Assembly (NCBI GenBank): GCA_012514635.1
Contig: JAAYZX010000015.1
Coordinates: 1-50,682, forward strand
Length of the DNA: 50,682 nt
From: Actinomycetota bacterium
GTDB taxonomy: Bacteria; Actinomycetota; Thermoleophilia; RBG-16-64-13
Reading direction: 5' to 3'
Below are positions 42,945 to 50,682 of the stretch, piece by piece. Within the stretch, counting starts at the first letter, position 1. Each line of letters opens with the position of its first letter. The position numbers and the translations under genes are program-made. The notes below the pieces were generated by a model. It worked only from the letters and a program-made list of their open reading frames with translations, had not been told where the DNA came from and did no database searches.

Positions 42945-43694
42945 CTACTGAGTACCCCCGCACCCCCGGCAGCATTCGCCCAGGTCGGGTTCACGAATCA
43001 CCATCTCGCCGTCGGGGCCGATCACCACTGTCTTCACGGGAATGTCCACCCCCGCCAGATCCACGGCCTCCTGAACCATACGCACCATGCCGGTGCAGCA
43101 CGGCACCGTCATGACGGCGACGGTGACGGACCTGATGTCATTCCGCCGGAAGAGCTCCGCCAGCTTCTCTACGTAGCCGGTGGTGTCGTCAAGCTTGGGA
43201 CAGGCGATCACCAGTCGCCGCCCCTTGAGCAGATCGGCGTGAAAGCTGCCCAGAGCGAAACCGGTGCAGTCGGCGGCGATGAGCAGGTCGGCTCCCTCGA
43301 AGTACGGGGCCAAAGGTGAGATCAAGCGCAGCTGAACAGGCCACTGGTTCAGTTCTGAGCGGGCCGAAGGCGCCGCCTCCGCTTCTGCTTCGCCCGAGTA
43401 GACGGCCGCCACAGCCTCCTCGCCCCGGGTTCGGCGGACGTGGGCACGCGTAGCCTCTACGTCATACGCCTCCCCTTCGCGCTCGATGATGGTCAAAGCT
43501 CCGGTGGGACAGACATTGAGGCACACGCCCATGCCGTCGCAGTAGATGTCGCGCACCAGAACGGCTTTGCCTTCGTCGTCCAGTTCCAGTGCGGCCTCGT
43601 CGCAGGCCGTGGTACAGAGACCGCATCCGTCACAGAGGTCTCGATCGATATGGATGATCTTCCTACCAGCCATGGCTTCTCCATCGCGTTTCAT
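42945..43694 (-). CDS. two-cluster ferredoxin with C-terminal cysteine-rich domain
   Basis: The 249 residues start with two 4Fe-4S motifs, CDGCGLCTTACDEAAL and CDGMGVCLNVCPTGAL; the second has Met at one usual Cys place, a pattern common in this family (CDGLGACL-type). A beta-rich domain with ADCTGFALGSFHADLLKGRRLVIACPKLDD and PCCTGMVRMVQEAVDLAG follows, and it ends in CCRGCGG. Such proteins are electron carriers or redox sensors of anaerobes; the partner is unknown. ATG 43694 has a GGGGAG site. It lies upstream of the tryptophanase-type gene on the same strand. Confidence 0.82.
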   Translation of the reverse strand: MKRDGEAMAGRKIIHIDRDLCDGCGLCTTACDEAALELDDEGKAVLVRDIYCDGMGVCLNVCPTGALTIIEREGEAYDVEATRAHVRRTRGEEAVAAVYSGEAEAEAAPSARSELNQWPVQLRLISPLAPYFEGADLLIAADCTGFALGSFHADLLKGRRLVIACPKLDDTTGYVEKLAELFRRNDIRSVTVAVMTVPCCTGMVRMVQEAVDLAGVDIPVKTVVIGPDGEMVIREPDLGECCRGCGGTQ

Positions 43695-43962
43695 TTTTGC
43701 TCCCCGCCTCGTTGACCCGATGACCCCAACTCGTCCGACACAGGAAGAACGAGGGAGGATACGGTCGGAAGCCGCAGTCAGGACAACTACACGCCGACTG
43801 CTGCTGCGGTGTGGGCAGGCGTAGCCATAAAGACGATACCACGAACCTCCCCGGCGAAAACCATATCCCGCCCTCCACCGAACAGATCCGCGTGAACGGG
43901 CGCCGGTGACGATGGGGTTCGGCACGGACATCATTCTGCCTATTTACCTGCGACTCAGGACA

Positions 43963-46758
43963 CTAGCACTCTACGGCCGGCGGGTGATTCCGTGCCTGCC
44001 GGCGCCGGATTGCCTTCTCCGCTTCCACAATCACGTGGATGGCCACAGAGACCCCGATCACCCAAATCCAGAGTCCGGCATCGACAGGGGCGCTTCCAAA
44101 GAGCGTGTTCATCCCCGGCAGGTAGATGTAGAGGAGCTGGAGGGCCACCATGAGGGCCACTCCTCCGAATAGGGCAGGATTGGTCCGGAGGCTCATCTTC
44201 CACGACGGCAGCATCAGTGACCGGGAGTTGAACAGGTAGAACATCTCCCCGAACACGAATACGTTCACGGTGACGGTGCGGGCCACCTCCAGGCTGTGCC
44301 CGGTGCGCACGGCGAGTTCAAAGAGACCATAGGCACCGCTCAGCAGCAGGATGCCGACGAGTACCAGCCGCCCGATGAGCACCGAGTCCAGGATGGGCGC
44401 CCCGGGCGGGCGGGGGGGTCGCTCCATGATGCCGGCCTCCTTGGGCTCAAACGCCAGCATCAGGCCGAGCAGCACCGACGTGGTCATGTTCACCCACAGG
44501 ATCTGCACGGGCAGGATGGGCAGAAGGGCTCCGGAAAAGACGGCAATCAAGACCACCAGGGCTTCGCCCAGATTGGTGGGGAGCGTCCAGACGATGAACT
44601 TGCTCAGGTTATCGAAAACTCCCCGACCTTCCTCGACCGCGGCCTCGATGGAAGCGAAGTTGTCGTCGGTCAAGACCATGTCGGCCGCTTCCTTGGCCAC
44701 GTCGGTGCCGGTGATGCCCATCGCCACCCCGATGTCGGCTTGGCGGAGAGCGGGAGCGTCGTTGACCCCGTCTCCGGTCATGGCCACCACGTGACCCTGA
44801 TCCTGCAGGGCATTGACCAGTCGCAATTTCTGCTCCGGTGTTACGCGCGCGAACACGTAGGTATCTTCCACGGCTTGGGTCAAGTCGGCGTCGCTGATGT
44901 CGGCGAGCTGGGTGCCGGTGATGGCGGCCAATTCTTCATCCTCGGAGCAATTCGGCCCACGCAGATTGAGCTGCTCGCCAATGGCCACGGCGGTGGAAAC
45001 GTGGTCGCCGGTAATCATCTTCACCTTAATCCCGGCGGCGTGGCAGGCTCGAATCGCCTCCAGCGCCTCTTGGCGAGGCGGATCGATCATTCCCTGCAGG
45101 CCCAGGAAGACCAGATCATCCTCCACGTGCTCGTGCGTTATCTCCTGAGTCCTGTCCGGCAGGTCTTTCTGGGCGAAGGCGAGCACTCTCAGACCGCCCG
45201 AGGCCAACTCCGCTACCAAAGACTCGATCCGCTCAGCTTCGAACGGAACCAGGGAACCGTCACCCGCCAACTCTAAGGAGCACCGGGCCGCTACCTTCTC
45301 TACGGCCCCCTTGACGTAGGCCACCCGGCCGTTCCAATCATCACCGCCGACTTTGCCATCACCGCCGTCATCGCCGACTTCGTCTACTTCCCGCACGCCG
45401 TGCAGGGTGGCCATGTACTGATGCTCAGACTCAAACGGCACCGTGTCCAGCCGAGGGAAATGACGCTCGACTTCTTCGCAGTTGAGGCCGGCCTTGGCCG
45501 CCGAGACCAGCAATGCCCCCTCAGTGGGGTCTCCATTCACGTACCAGTGGCCTTCCTCGAGGTAAAGAGAGCTGTCGTTGCAGAGGACGCCCGCCCGCAA
45601 CACCGCGGTCAGGTCCGGCCCCAGATTCGCTTCCGCTCCCGCCGAGTCGATCACCGCGCCTTGGGGCGCGTAACCTGTGCCGGTCAGCGTGTAGACCTCG
45701 TGCATCGTCGCGATGCGCTGGACGGTCATCTGGTTCTCCGTCAGCGTCCCCGTCTTGTCCGAGCAGATGACGGTGGTACCGCCCAGGGTCTCCACGGCGG
45801 GCAGCGCCCGTATGATGGCGCGGCGCTGGGCCATTCTCGAGACACCAATGGCCAGCGTAATTGTGACCACGGCGGGCAGTCCTTCCGGGATGGCACCCAC
45901 CGCCAAGGCGACCGCCACCAGAAACACATCGACGAGCGTATTGCCGCGAAGGACCCCGACGACGGCCGTCAGAACCGCCAAGCTCAGGATCACGAATAGG
46001 ACCATCCTGCTGAACTGGGTGATTTTGCGGGTGAGAGGAGTCTGGAGTTTCTCGGCCTGGGCTATGAGGCTGGAAATCCGGCCCACTTCAGTGGAGTCGC
46101 CGGTAGCGATCACCACTCCGGCCCCCTGGCCGGAGGTGACCAGGGTGGAGGCGTAGGCCATGTTCGTCCGGTCGGCCAGAGGGGTGTCCGCGTCCAAATC
46201 TGTAGTGGCCTTCTCCACGGGCAGGGACTCGCCCGTGAGAGTCGACTCGTCCAGATGCAGGTCGCGCAGAGAGGTGAGGCGCAGGTCCGCGGGTATCTTG
46301 TCGCCTGCCTGCAGCACCACCACGTCACCGAGAACCAGATCGGCGGCGGAGAGCCGGACCCGGTTTCCGTCCCGCAAGACGGTGGCCTCCGTGGTCATGA
46401 TGCGCGTAAGAGCCTCCAAGGCCTTGATGGCCTTGGCCTCCTGCAGGTATCCGACGAGGGCGTTGAGCACCACCACTCCGAAGATGACTCCGGAATCCAC
46501 CCACTCCTGCAGGGCCGCGGTGACCACACCGGCGACGATGAGGATGATTATGAGGGGCTGGTTGAACTGCGCCAGGACACGCTTCAGAGGTCCCGACCCC
46601 TTCTGAGGAGTGAAGGTGTTGGGACCGTATTCGGCCAGGCGAGCGTGGGCGGTAGCCGCCGAGAGCCCTCGGTCCAGGTTGGTGTCGAGTTGCCGGCGGG
46701 TCTCGTCAGCCGTCAGCCGGTGCCACTCGGTGCTCGGCCGAGGTTGGGACTGTTGCAT
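43963..46758 (-). CDS. P-type cation-transporting ATPase, SERCA-like
   Basis: The 931 residues contain the type II P-ATPase motifs: TGES (175-178), PEGL (291-294) in M4, phosphorylation motif DKTGT with D334, KGA in the nucleotide domain, TGDGVND in the P-domain, and about ten membrane helices. It should use ATP to export Ca or another divalent cation. Between the N-domain and KGA a Gly/Asp-rich insertion, EVGDDGGDGKVGGDDW, comes from short tandem repeats at about 45337-45390. A GGGGA site precedes the ATG. Confidence 0.93.
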   Translation of the reverse strand: MQQSQPRPSTEWHRLTADETRRQLDTNLDRGLSAATAHARLAEYGPNTFTPQKGSGPLKRVLAQFNQPLIIILIVAGVVTAALQEWVDSGVIFGVVVLNALVGYLQEAKAIKALEALTRIMTTEATVLRDGNRVRLSAADLVLGDVVVLQAGDKIPADLRLTSLRDLHLDESTLTGESLPVEKATTDLDADTPLADRTNMAYASTLVTSGQGAGVVIATGDSTEVGRISSLIAQAEKLQTPLTRKITQFSRMVLFVILSLAVLTAVVGVLRGNTLVDVFLVAVALAVGAIPEGLPAVVTITLAIGVSRMAQRRAIIRALPAVETLGGTTVICSDKTGTLTENQMTVQRIATMHEVYTLTGTGYAPQGAVIDSAGAEANLGPDLTAVLRAGVLCNDSSLYLEEGHWYVNGDPTEGALLVSAAKAGLNCEEVERHFPRLDTVPFESEHQYMATLHGVREVDEVGDDGGDGKVGGDDWNGRVAYVKGAVEKVAARCSLELAGDGSLVPFEAERIESLVAELASGGLRVLAFAQKDLPDRTQEITHEHVEDDLVFLGLQGMIDPPRQEALEAIRACHAAGIKVKMITGDHVSTAVAIGEQLNLRGPNCSEDEELAAITGTQLADISDADLTQAVEDTYVFARVTPEQKLRLVNALQDQGHVVAMTGDGVNDAPALRQADIGVAMGITGTDVAKEAADMVLTDDNFASIEAAVEEGRGVFDNLSKFIVWTLPTNLGEALVVLIAVFSGALLPILPVQILWVNMTTSVLLGLMLAFEPKEAGIMERPPRPPGAPILDSVLIGRLVLVGILLLSGAYGLFELAVRTGHSLEVARTVTVNVFVFGEMFYLFNSRSLMLPSWKMSLRTNPALFGGVALMVALQLLYIYLPGMNTLFGSAPVDAGLWIWVIGVSVAIHVIVEAEKAIRRRQARNHPPAVEC

Positions 46759-47139
46759 GAAAGTCCCCTATCTTGTCGGGCGCGTAAATAAGGCAGGTTA
46801 TCACATCACTGGAGCACCACCCGGAACGACCCGGAACGAGTTCGAGGCCGAGCACTGCGGGAGCGAAGCCGACTAGCCCGGGGGTGGATTGATCCGGGAT
46901 CCGGCCCGAGCCCTACGTGTGGGATTTAGCTATCTTAAACAGCTGGGGAGCGGCGCTCTTGCCTGCAGAGTGCAGACATCTACCACTATTCCAAAGAGGG
47001 TAGGATGAGGCGTCCGGTCACCCACCCACGCCTGAGGGGATATCCCCGCACACGAAGCCGGCGCCGAGCGCGACAAGTAGATCCAAGGCCTGTGATAGCT
47101 ACTCCGACTCCACCTCGAAGGAGCGGCGAAATTCGACAG
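46759..47139. other. 381-bp gap upstream of the ATPase gene
   Basis: It lies between the ATPase start and the antitoxin stop. It holds a short tandem duplication (ACCCGGAACG twice, near 46815) and a small CTGCA/TGCAG stem, with no clear gene or confident promoter. It may contain the ATPase promoter. Confidence 0.4.
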
Positions 47140-47553
47140 TCACCCTACGACAGGTACTGCAGAAGGACGAGGTCTGGCTTCCCCTTCCACCGCAGCGCCA
47201 GATTGACCGGCTCGATGCGGCCCGCGTTGGTTGACCTCTTGGGATAGAGTCGAACTCGAATCCTGTGGTACCAGATGCGTATGCAACTCTGAATCCAGCG
47301 CAAGAGCAATCCTGGCCATGGTTCGTAGAGTGAAATTCGCATTCCCACGGAGTATCTTCGTCACATACGCCTGTGAGGTGCCGAGCCGGCGCGCCAGTTC
47401 CGCCCTTGATATCCCGACCCGCTCCATGGCAAGACACATATCCTCGGTAAAAGTGATGATGGCCTGTTCTTCCCAGAAGTCGGAGTGACTCTCAGCCTCG
47501 CGAAACAGATCTGCGAACCCGCGGTCACTCCTCACTCCGTTGCTTTTGCTCAT
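47140..47553 (-). CDS. higA: XRE-type helix-turn-helix antitoxin
   Basis: The 137 residues (ATG 47553) include a Cro/C1-type HTH: ISRAELARRLGTSQAYVTKILRG, then FTLRTMARIALALDSELHTHL. It follows the toxin gene and starts inside it (29-base overlap), the toxin-first order of HigBA systems. The tail after ELHTHLVPQDSSS is atypical; an alternate frame over the same bases reads a more ordinary C-terminus, so a small frameshift is possible. It would bind and repress its own promoter together with the toxin. Confidence 0.75.
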   Translation of the reverse strand: MSKSNGVRSDRGFADLFREAESHSDFWEEQAIITFTEDMCLAMERVGISRAELARRLGTSQAYVTKILRGNANFTLRTMARIALALDSELHTHLVPQDSSSTLSQEVNQRGPHRAGQSGAAVEGEARPRPSAVPVVG

Positions 47554-47941
47554 CTTTGAACACCAGCCCTCCCTGCTTCTTTGCTTCAAAATACTCCTGC
47601 CTGGTTTTGACAGCAGAGGCCTTCTCTCCCGGCGGACACTTCTTCGTTTGCTTCCTGAACCCATGGCTACAGACGATCAGACGATCCCCGTCAAAGAAGT
47701 AAAGGACACGATATGACGTTGTCTTCAATTCGAAGATATAGTCACCGAGAGGATTCGACTTCTCCTTGTTTTTAGGTGGTCCATCGCGGGATGTCCATTT
47801 GATCAATGCCATCATCTTGCGGGCTTCGGCATCCCCGGGCTCCTCAAAGGAGCCAAGGAAATCCAGCAGTGGACAGTCCCCACCACTGTCACATACCGCG
47901 ACTACCCGCCATTGGTCTCTTATTACCTCTTGCAGCTGCAT
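47525..47941 (-). CDS. higB: HigB/Gp49-type toxin
   Basis: The 138 residues match the RelE/HigB phage-derived Gp49 group of mRNA-cleaving toxins: LLDFLGSFEEPGDAEARKMM, LGDYIFELKTTSYRVLYFFDGDRLIVCSHGFRKQTKKCP, then a tail rich in K and E. The core beta sheet and basic residues fit the family. These toxins cleave mRNA at the ribosome and arrest growth when free of antitoxin. The gene order (toxin first) and overlap with the HTH gene support a functional pair. Confidence 0.82.
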   Translation of the reverse strand: MQLQEVIRDQWRVVAVCDSGGDCPLLDFLGSFEEPGDAEARKMMALIKWTSRDGPPKNKEKSNPLGDYIFELKTTSYRVLYFFDGDRLIVCSHGFRKQTKKCPPGEKASAVKTRQEYFEAKKQGGLVFKDEQKQRSEE

Positions 47942-48062
47942 CTTAACTTATAAGTAAACCATGTCAACCCTTTTCCCTTTCCCGACAGTGGCTTCAGCAG
48001 CCCCTCGCAGGAGGCCCGCATAGCCCGGTCATGCAGTCACACACCCGGCACCCACAACTCGC

Positions 48063-48251
48063 CTACTCACCGCTTCCGACCGATGCGGACTGCAGATCAT
48101 CCGGCGTTTCGGCACCTTCGATCCAAGCTGCGGGCAAGACCTCCCCAAACACCAAGCTGCAGTGATCGGGTCGCTCTGGGAGCTGTTGGTCTGCATGTTT
48201 CTGTCGAAAGCCCCGAGACGCAAGGAATTGATCGGCCAGAGAAGGAATCAC
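48063..48251 (-). CDS. short ORF, second of a coupled pair
   Basis: A 62-codon ORF with GTG start that overlaps the previous stop as GTGA. It begins MIPSLADQFLASRGFRQK (M = GTG) and has a Cys and acidic tail. No family is recognised. The GTGA coupling is the main argument for its reality. Confidence 0.3.
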   Translation of the reverse strand: MIPSLADQFLASRGFRQKHADQQLPERPDHCSLVFGEVLPAAWIEGAETPDDLQSASVGSGE

Positions 48252-48472
48252 TTCCAGGTCCCTCTGGCGTTAAGCCAGGCGAGCACCACGTAAACCAATG
48301 GTTCGCGCTCAAGTGCGGGAAGCCCGCGCAGGAGTCCCACCGCGTCACCCGAGCACGGGATCTGAGCATTGGCCAGCGTCTCCATAAGCGGTGCACAAGA
48401 AAGAGCGCTCGATGCGGCGGTGAGCTTGGACTCCCATCCCTCGATGTTGTCGAAGTCGAGCAGGTCAGTCAT
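48248..48472 (-). CDS. short ORF, first of a coupled pair
   Basis: A 74-codon ORF, MTDLLDFDNIEGWESKLTAA, then acidic and hydrophobic residues, ending LVYVVLAWLNARGTWK. A GGGGAC site lies about 9 bases upstream. Its stop overlaps the next start. No family is recognised; it may be an accessory protein or chance. Confidence 0.35.
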   Translation of the reverse strand: MTDLLDFDNIEGWESKLTAASSALSCAPLMETLANAQIPCSGDAVGLLRGLPALEREPLVYVVLAWLNARGTWK

Positions 48473-48608
48473 CTATCATGAGTCCCCATCGGGTTCATTT
48501 ACACGCACAAGCCATCAGGTGAATAGCTCCCCCCTCTCTGCCAAGCTGACGTGAGACGATCATCACCCAGAGATTAGTGAACATGAAGGGCGAGATCGGA
48601 GCACAGAG

Positions 48609-49112
48609 ATGTCGTTGTTCGATAAGCATGGTACGGGAGGCAATGGCAATGGCGGCCCCGGAGCGGAGCGAGCCGTAGGCGAGCGCAGCTCCGGGGCCGG
48701 CTCGCGACCGCGGGCGGAGGCACCCAACCCAGAACTCGTGGAGCGAGCCCAGCGCCGGCGGTTCACATCCGCCTACAAACTGGCCATAGTGCGCGAGGCC
48801 GACGGCCTCGCCGACCGTCCGGGAGAGATCGGCGCCCTTTTGCGCCGCGAGGGCCTCTACTCCTCCAATCTTACGAAGTGGCGCCGGCAACGAGACGAAG
48901 GCGCCCTGGAAGCGCTGTCTCGGCCCCGAGGCCCCAAACCCCCGCATCCTCTGGAGCGGGAGAACGCCCAGCTCAAACGCCGCCTGGCCCAGGCTGAAGC
49001 CGAGCTGGAAAAGGCCCGCACGGTGATAGAAGTCCAGGGATGCGTCTCCGCGCTTCTGGGCCGGCTTGTGGAACCCAGGGGCGCGAACACCGAGACGAGC
49101 ACCGACAGATGA
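48609..49112 (+). CDS. IS3-family orfA of element 1
   Basis: The 167 residues carry the transposase helix-turn-helix RRFTSAYKLAIVREADGL, with SSNLTKWRRQR and a leucine-zipper-like C-terminus ENAQLKRRLAQAEAELEK. OrfA binds the IS ends and joins OrfB for transposition. Its stop overlaps the orfB start as ATGA. The N-terminus includes a GC-rich inverted repeat (48653-48699) read as GPGAERAVGERSSGAG. OrfB is interrupted, so this element is not autonomous in this copy. Confidence 0.85.
   Translation: MSLFDKHGTGGNGNGGPGAERAVGERSSGAGSRPRAEAPNPELVERAQRRRFTSAYKLAIVREADGLADRPGEIGALLRREGLYSSNLTKWRRQRDEGALEALSRPRGPKPPHPLERENAQLKRRLAQAEAELEKARTVIEVQGCVSALLGRLVEPRGANTETSTDR
48653..48699. repeat. inverted repeat inside IS orfA
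   Basis: Twelve-bp arms (48653-48664 and 48688-48699) with a 23-base loop, in frame in the N-terminal part of orfA. It is less perfect than the other palindromes because of its loop. Confidence 0.6.
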
Positions 49113-49452
49113 TCGAGCAGACCCTGGCTGCGATCACCCCGCTTATGGGCATGCGCCCGGCCTGTCGGGCTCTGGGTCTCGCACCGGCCACCATCTACCG
49201 CCGGCGTCGACCGCCAGGAAGGAAAGATGCACCTCCACGGCCCGCTCCGGCCCGGGCCTTATCTGGTCTTGAGCGGGCCGCCGTCCTTACCGAGCTGCAC
49301 AGCGAGCGCTTCTTGGACTCTTCCCCGGCCGAGGTCTACGCCACCCTCCCCGATGAGGGCCGCTACCTGTGTTCGGAGCGCACCATGTACCGCCTGCTTG
49401 GCCGCGAGGGCGAGGTCCGGGAACGACGCAATCTGAAGTTGACCCGCTTTCG
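49109..49452 (+). pseudogene. IS3-family orfB of element 1, 5' part only
   Basis: It starts at ATG 49109 (ATGA overlap with orfA) and reads the HTH_21-type N-terminus MIEQTLAAITPLMGMRPACR, then a helix-turn-helix with GLAPATIYRRRR and SERTMYRLLGREGEV. At 49453 it is interrupted by element 2. The catalytic DDE domain is missing from this window and must lie beyond 50682 if the disrupted gene continues. Confidence 0.8.
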
Positions 49453-49495
49453 TGGACACTGTAATCCTTACCTTTTCAAGGAGGTGTCCAAGAAG

Positions 49496-49747
49496 ATGGG
49501 AAAAGTCCGAGGGGCATACCCCAAGGAGTTCAAGGAGCAGATCGTTGCTCTTCACCGAGCCGGCCGTACTCCGGCCGAGCTCGCCAAGGAGTTCGAACCC
49601 ACCGAAGAGAGCATCCGCTACTGGATCAAACAGGCCGATCGTGATGACGGTCTGCGTTCGGACGGTCTGACGACCGCTGAAAAGGAGGAACTCGTCCGCC
49701 TGCGCCGGGAGAACCGCCAGCTCAAGATCGAGCGGGAGATCCTCTGA
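49496..49747 (+). CDS. IS3-family orfA of element 2
   Basis: The 83 residues show MGKVRGAYPKEFKEQIVALH, RTPAELAKEFEPTEESIRYWIKQ, and LRRENRQLKIEREIL, the usual orfA HTH and coiled coil. The start is ATG 49496 behind AAGGAGG; the frame is continuous with the upstream orfB remnant. It ends with REIL then TGA, where orfA proteins commonly continue (ILKKAAAFFA), so the ribosomal shift into orfB is altered. Confidence 0.85.
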   Translation: MGKVRGAYPKEFKEQIVALHRAGRTPAELAKEFEPTEESIRYWIKQADRDDGLRSDGLTTAEKEELVRLRRENRQLKIEREIL

Positions 49748-49764
49748 AGAAGCCGCGGCCTGGT

Positions 49765-50660
49765 TTGCCCGGGAGACCGAGCAAGTGCCACCGAGATCTT
49801 CGGGTTCGTGAGACGCGAACTTACGCCGATATCCAGTCGCCACCGCCTGCCGGGTTCTCGGTGTCTCCCCGAGCGGCTACTTGCGCGTGGCTGTGCCGTC
49901 CCCCATCCCAGAGGGACTTAACCGACGAGTGGCTGCCTGCGAAGATCAGGGACGCGCACAAGGCCTCCCGGGAGACCTACGGCTCGCCACGCATCCTTCA
50001 CGACCTCCGCGACGAGAACATCCGCGTGGGCCGGAAGCGTATCGCTTGGGCTCATGCGCAGAGCCGGTATCCAGGGCGTCTCCCGGCGCAAGGGCCGCAA
50101 GACGACCGTACGCGACCCCAAGGCCACGCCGGCCGCTGATCTGGTGGAGCGCGACTTCAGCACGAGCGGCCCCGACGAACTCTGGGTGAGCGACATCACC
50201 TTCGTGCCTACCTACGCCGGGTTCCTGTTCCTGGCCTCAGGTCATGGACGCGTGGTCGAGAAGGATCATCGGCTGGTCCATGGCGACCCACCTGCGCACG
50301 GAACTGGTCCTTGATGCGCTGGAGATGGCGCTGGCTCAGCGCCGGCCGGAGAGCGTCATCTGCCACTCCGATCACGGCTGCCAATATACCTCGCTCGCCT
50401 TCGGCAAGCGCTGCCGGGAAGCCGGAGTGCGGCCCTCCATGGGAACCGTCGGGGACGCCTTTGATAACGCCATGTGCGAGAGCTTCTTCGCGACCCTTGA
50501 ATGCGAACTGCTCGACCGCAACAAGTTCCACAGTCACTCGGAGGCCCGAATGTCGGTCTTCTCCTTCATCGAAGGCTGGTACAACCCCACCCGCCGGCAC
50601 TCCGGCCTTGACTATCTCTCCCCGGTCAACTATGAAAGGAGACACTTGGGAAAGGCCTAG
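49765..50660 (+). pseudogene. IS3-family orfB of element 2, frameshifted
   Basis: The transposase is spread over several frames. One part has SRETYGSPRILHDLRDENIR (49765-50139), one has KTTVRDPKATPAADLVERDFS and DELWVSDITFVPTYAGFLFL, and one has MDAWSRRIIGWSMATHLRTE, CHSDHGCQYTS and CESFFATLECELLDR (50244-50660). The three acidic DDE residues (SD, CHSD, CE) are all present in pieces. Shifts occur near 50045 and 50240. Either the element is dead, or sequence errors caused the shifts. Confidence 0.75.
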
Positions 50661-50682
50661 AAGCTAAGACCTCAACCGTCCA

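Larger units (their letters stand above)
47942..48608. other. 667-bp accessory region between toxin and IS element
   Basis: No strong gene is present. Two short minus-strand ORFs, coupled by GTGA, are the only candidates and are listed separately. The left end of IS element 1 probably lies in the last 100 to 150 bases, but its terminal repeat cannot be fixed without the right end. Confidence 0.5.
49453..50682 (+). mobile_element. IS3-family insertion sequence 2, inserted into element 1
   Basis: It starts with TGGACACTGTAATCC and ends with CAACCGTCCA, so the ends are inverted (TGGAC / GTCCA) and carry the IS3-type TG...CA termini. The length of 1,230 bp suits the family. It carries an orfA and a frameshifted orfB. 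Inserted in the orfB of element 1. Its right end is the end of the window. Confidence 0.8.

Noticed and set aside
44296-45276. Plus-strand 326-aa ORF over the P-type ATPase
   Set aside because: Antisense to the conserved P-ATPase domains; no ribosome site or family.
1-50682. CRISPR arrays, tRNA and rRNA genes
   Set aside because: I saw no evenly spaced repeats with unique spacers, and no tRNA cloverleaf or rRNA segment; a tRNAscan or Infernal run could overrule this.

Overview
The window (about 50.7 kb, GC-rich, genes on both strands and closely packed) looks like chromosomal DNA of an anaerobic or facultatively anaerobic bacterium. Pointers are two molybdopterin oxidoreductases, NrfD-type respiration, NifU/NifS Fe-S assembly, several ferredoxins, a tryptophanase-type lyase and tRNA-dependent amidation (AspRS, GatB, GatC). 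Thr/Ser-rich linkers behind lipoboxes and a zinc-ribbon membrane protein are reminiscent of deep-branching anaerobic Actinomycetota or high-GC Bacillota, but nothing here fixes the lineage. I saw no rRNA, tRNA or CRISPR array.

Layout. 1-5 kb: a partial HEAT-repeat protein, rmuC, two zinc-ribbon proteins, and an ornithine/alanine-racemase-like PLP enzyme coupled to an unknown 113-aa protein. 5-7.5 kb: a nifU-nifS operon with an unusual repeat-bearing upstream region. 7.5-15.5 kb: HAD and Nudix hydrolases, a lipoprotein, an EamA transporter, a DUF1028 protein, a NifU-NifX fusion, a class II aldolase and a DUF1846 protein. 15.7-19.7 kb: a single-chain PurL. 19.9-26.5 kb: a minus-strand molybdenum locus with catalytic subunit, Fe-S subunit and NrfD anchor, followed by FmdE, MobA-MobB and MoaD maturation genes. 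26.8-29.2 kb: a lipoprotein, a nitroreductase and an opine-dehydrogenase-like enzyme. 29.2-34 kb: an aspS-gatC fusion, a gatA-like gene and gatB, in transcription order. 34-36.4 kb: a second molybdoenzyme. 36.5-39.8 kb: LOG, HNH and HIT genes between two LOG paralogues. 40-46.8 kb: an aminotransferase, a tryptophanase-type lyase, a ferredoxin and a calcium-type P-ATPase. 47-48.6 kb: a HigBA-like toxin-antitoxin pair and small ORFs. 48.6 kb to the end: one IS3-family element interrupted by a second, whose right end coincides with the window end.

Most notable points. (1) AspRS is fused to GatC and is followed by a GatA homologue that has lost the amidase Lys and both Ser residues, then by GatB. 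(2) Perfect or near-perfect GC-rich palindromes lie between genes and also inside genes in frame (orr, gatA-like, an IS orfA), where the proteins appear longer than relatives. (3) A 258-bp tract with only 3 differences is shared by the two LOG genes, whose flanks have diverged; this suggests gene conversion. (4) The molybdoenzyme subunits of the main locus have non-canonical Fe-S cysteine spacing. (5) The molybdenum locus carries its own cofactor and maturation genes downstream of its structural genes.
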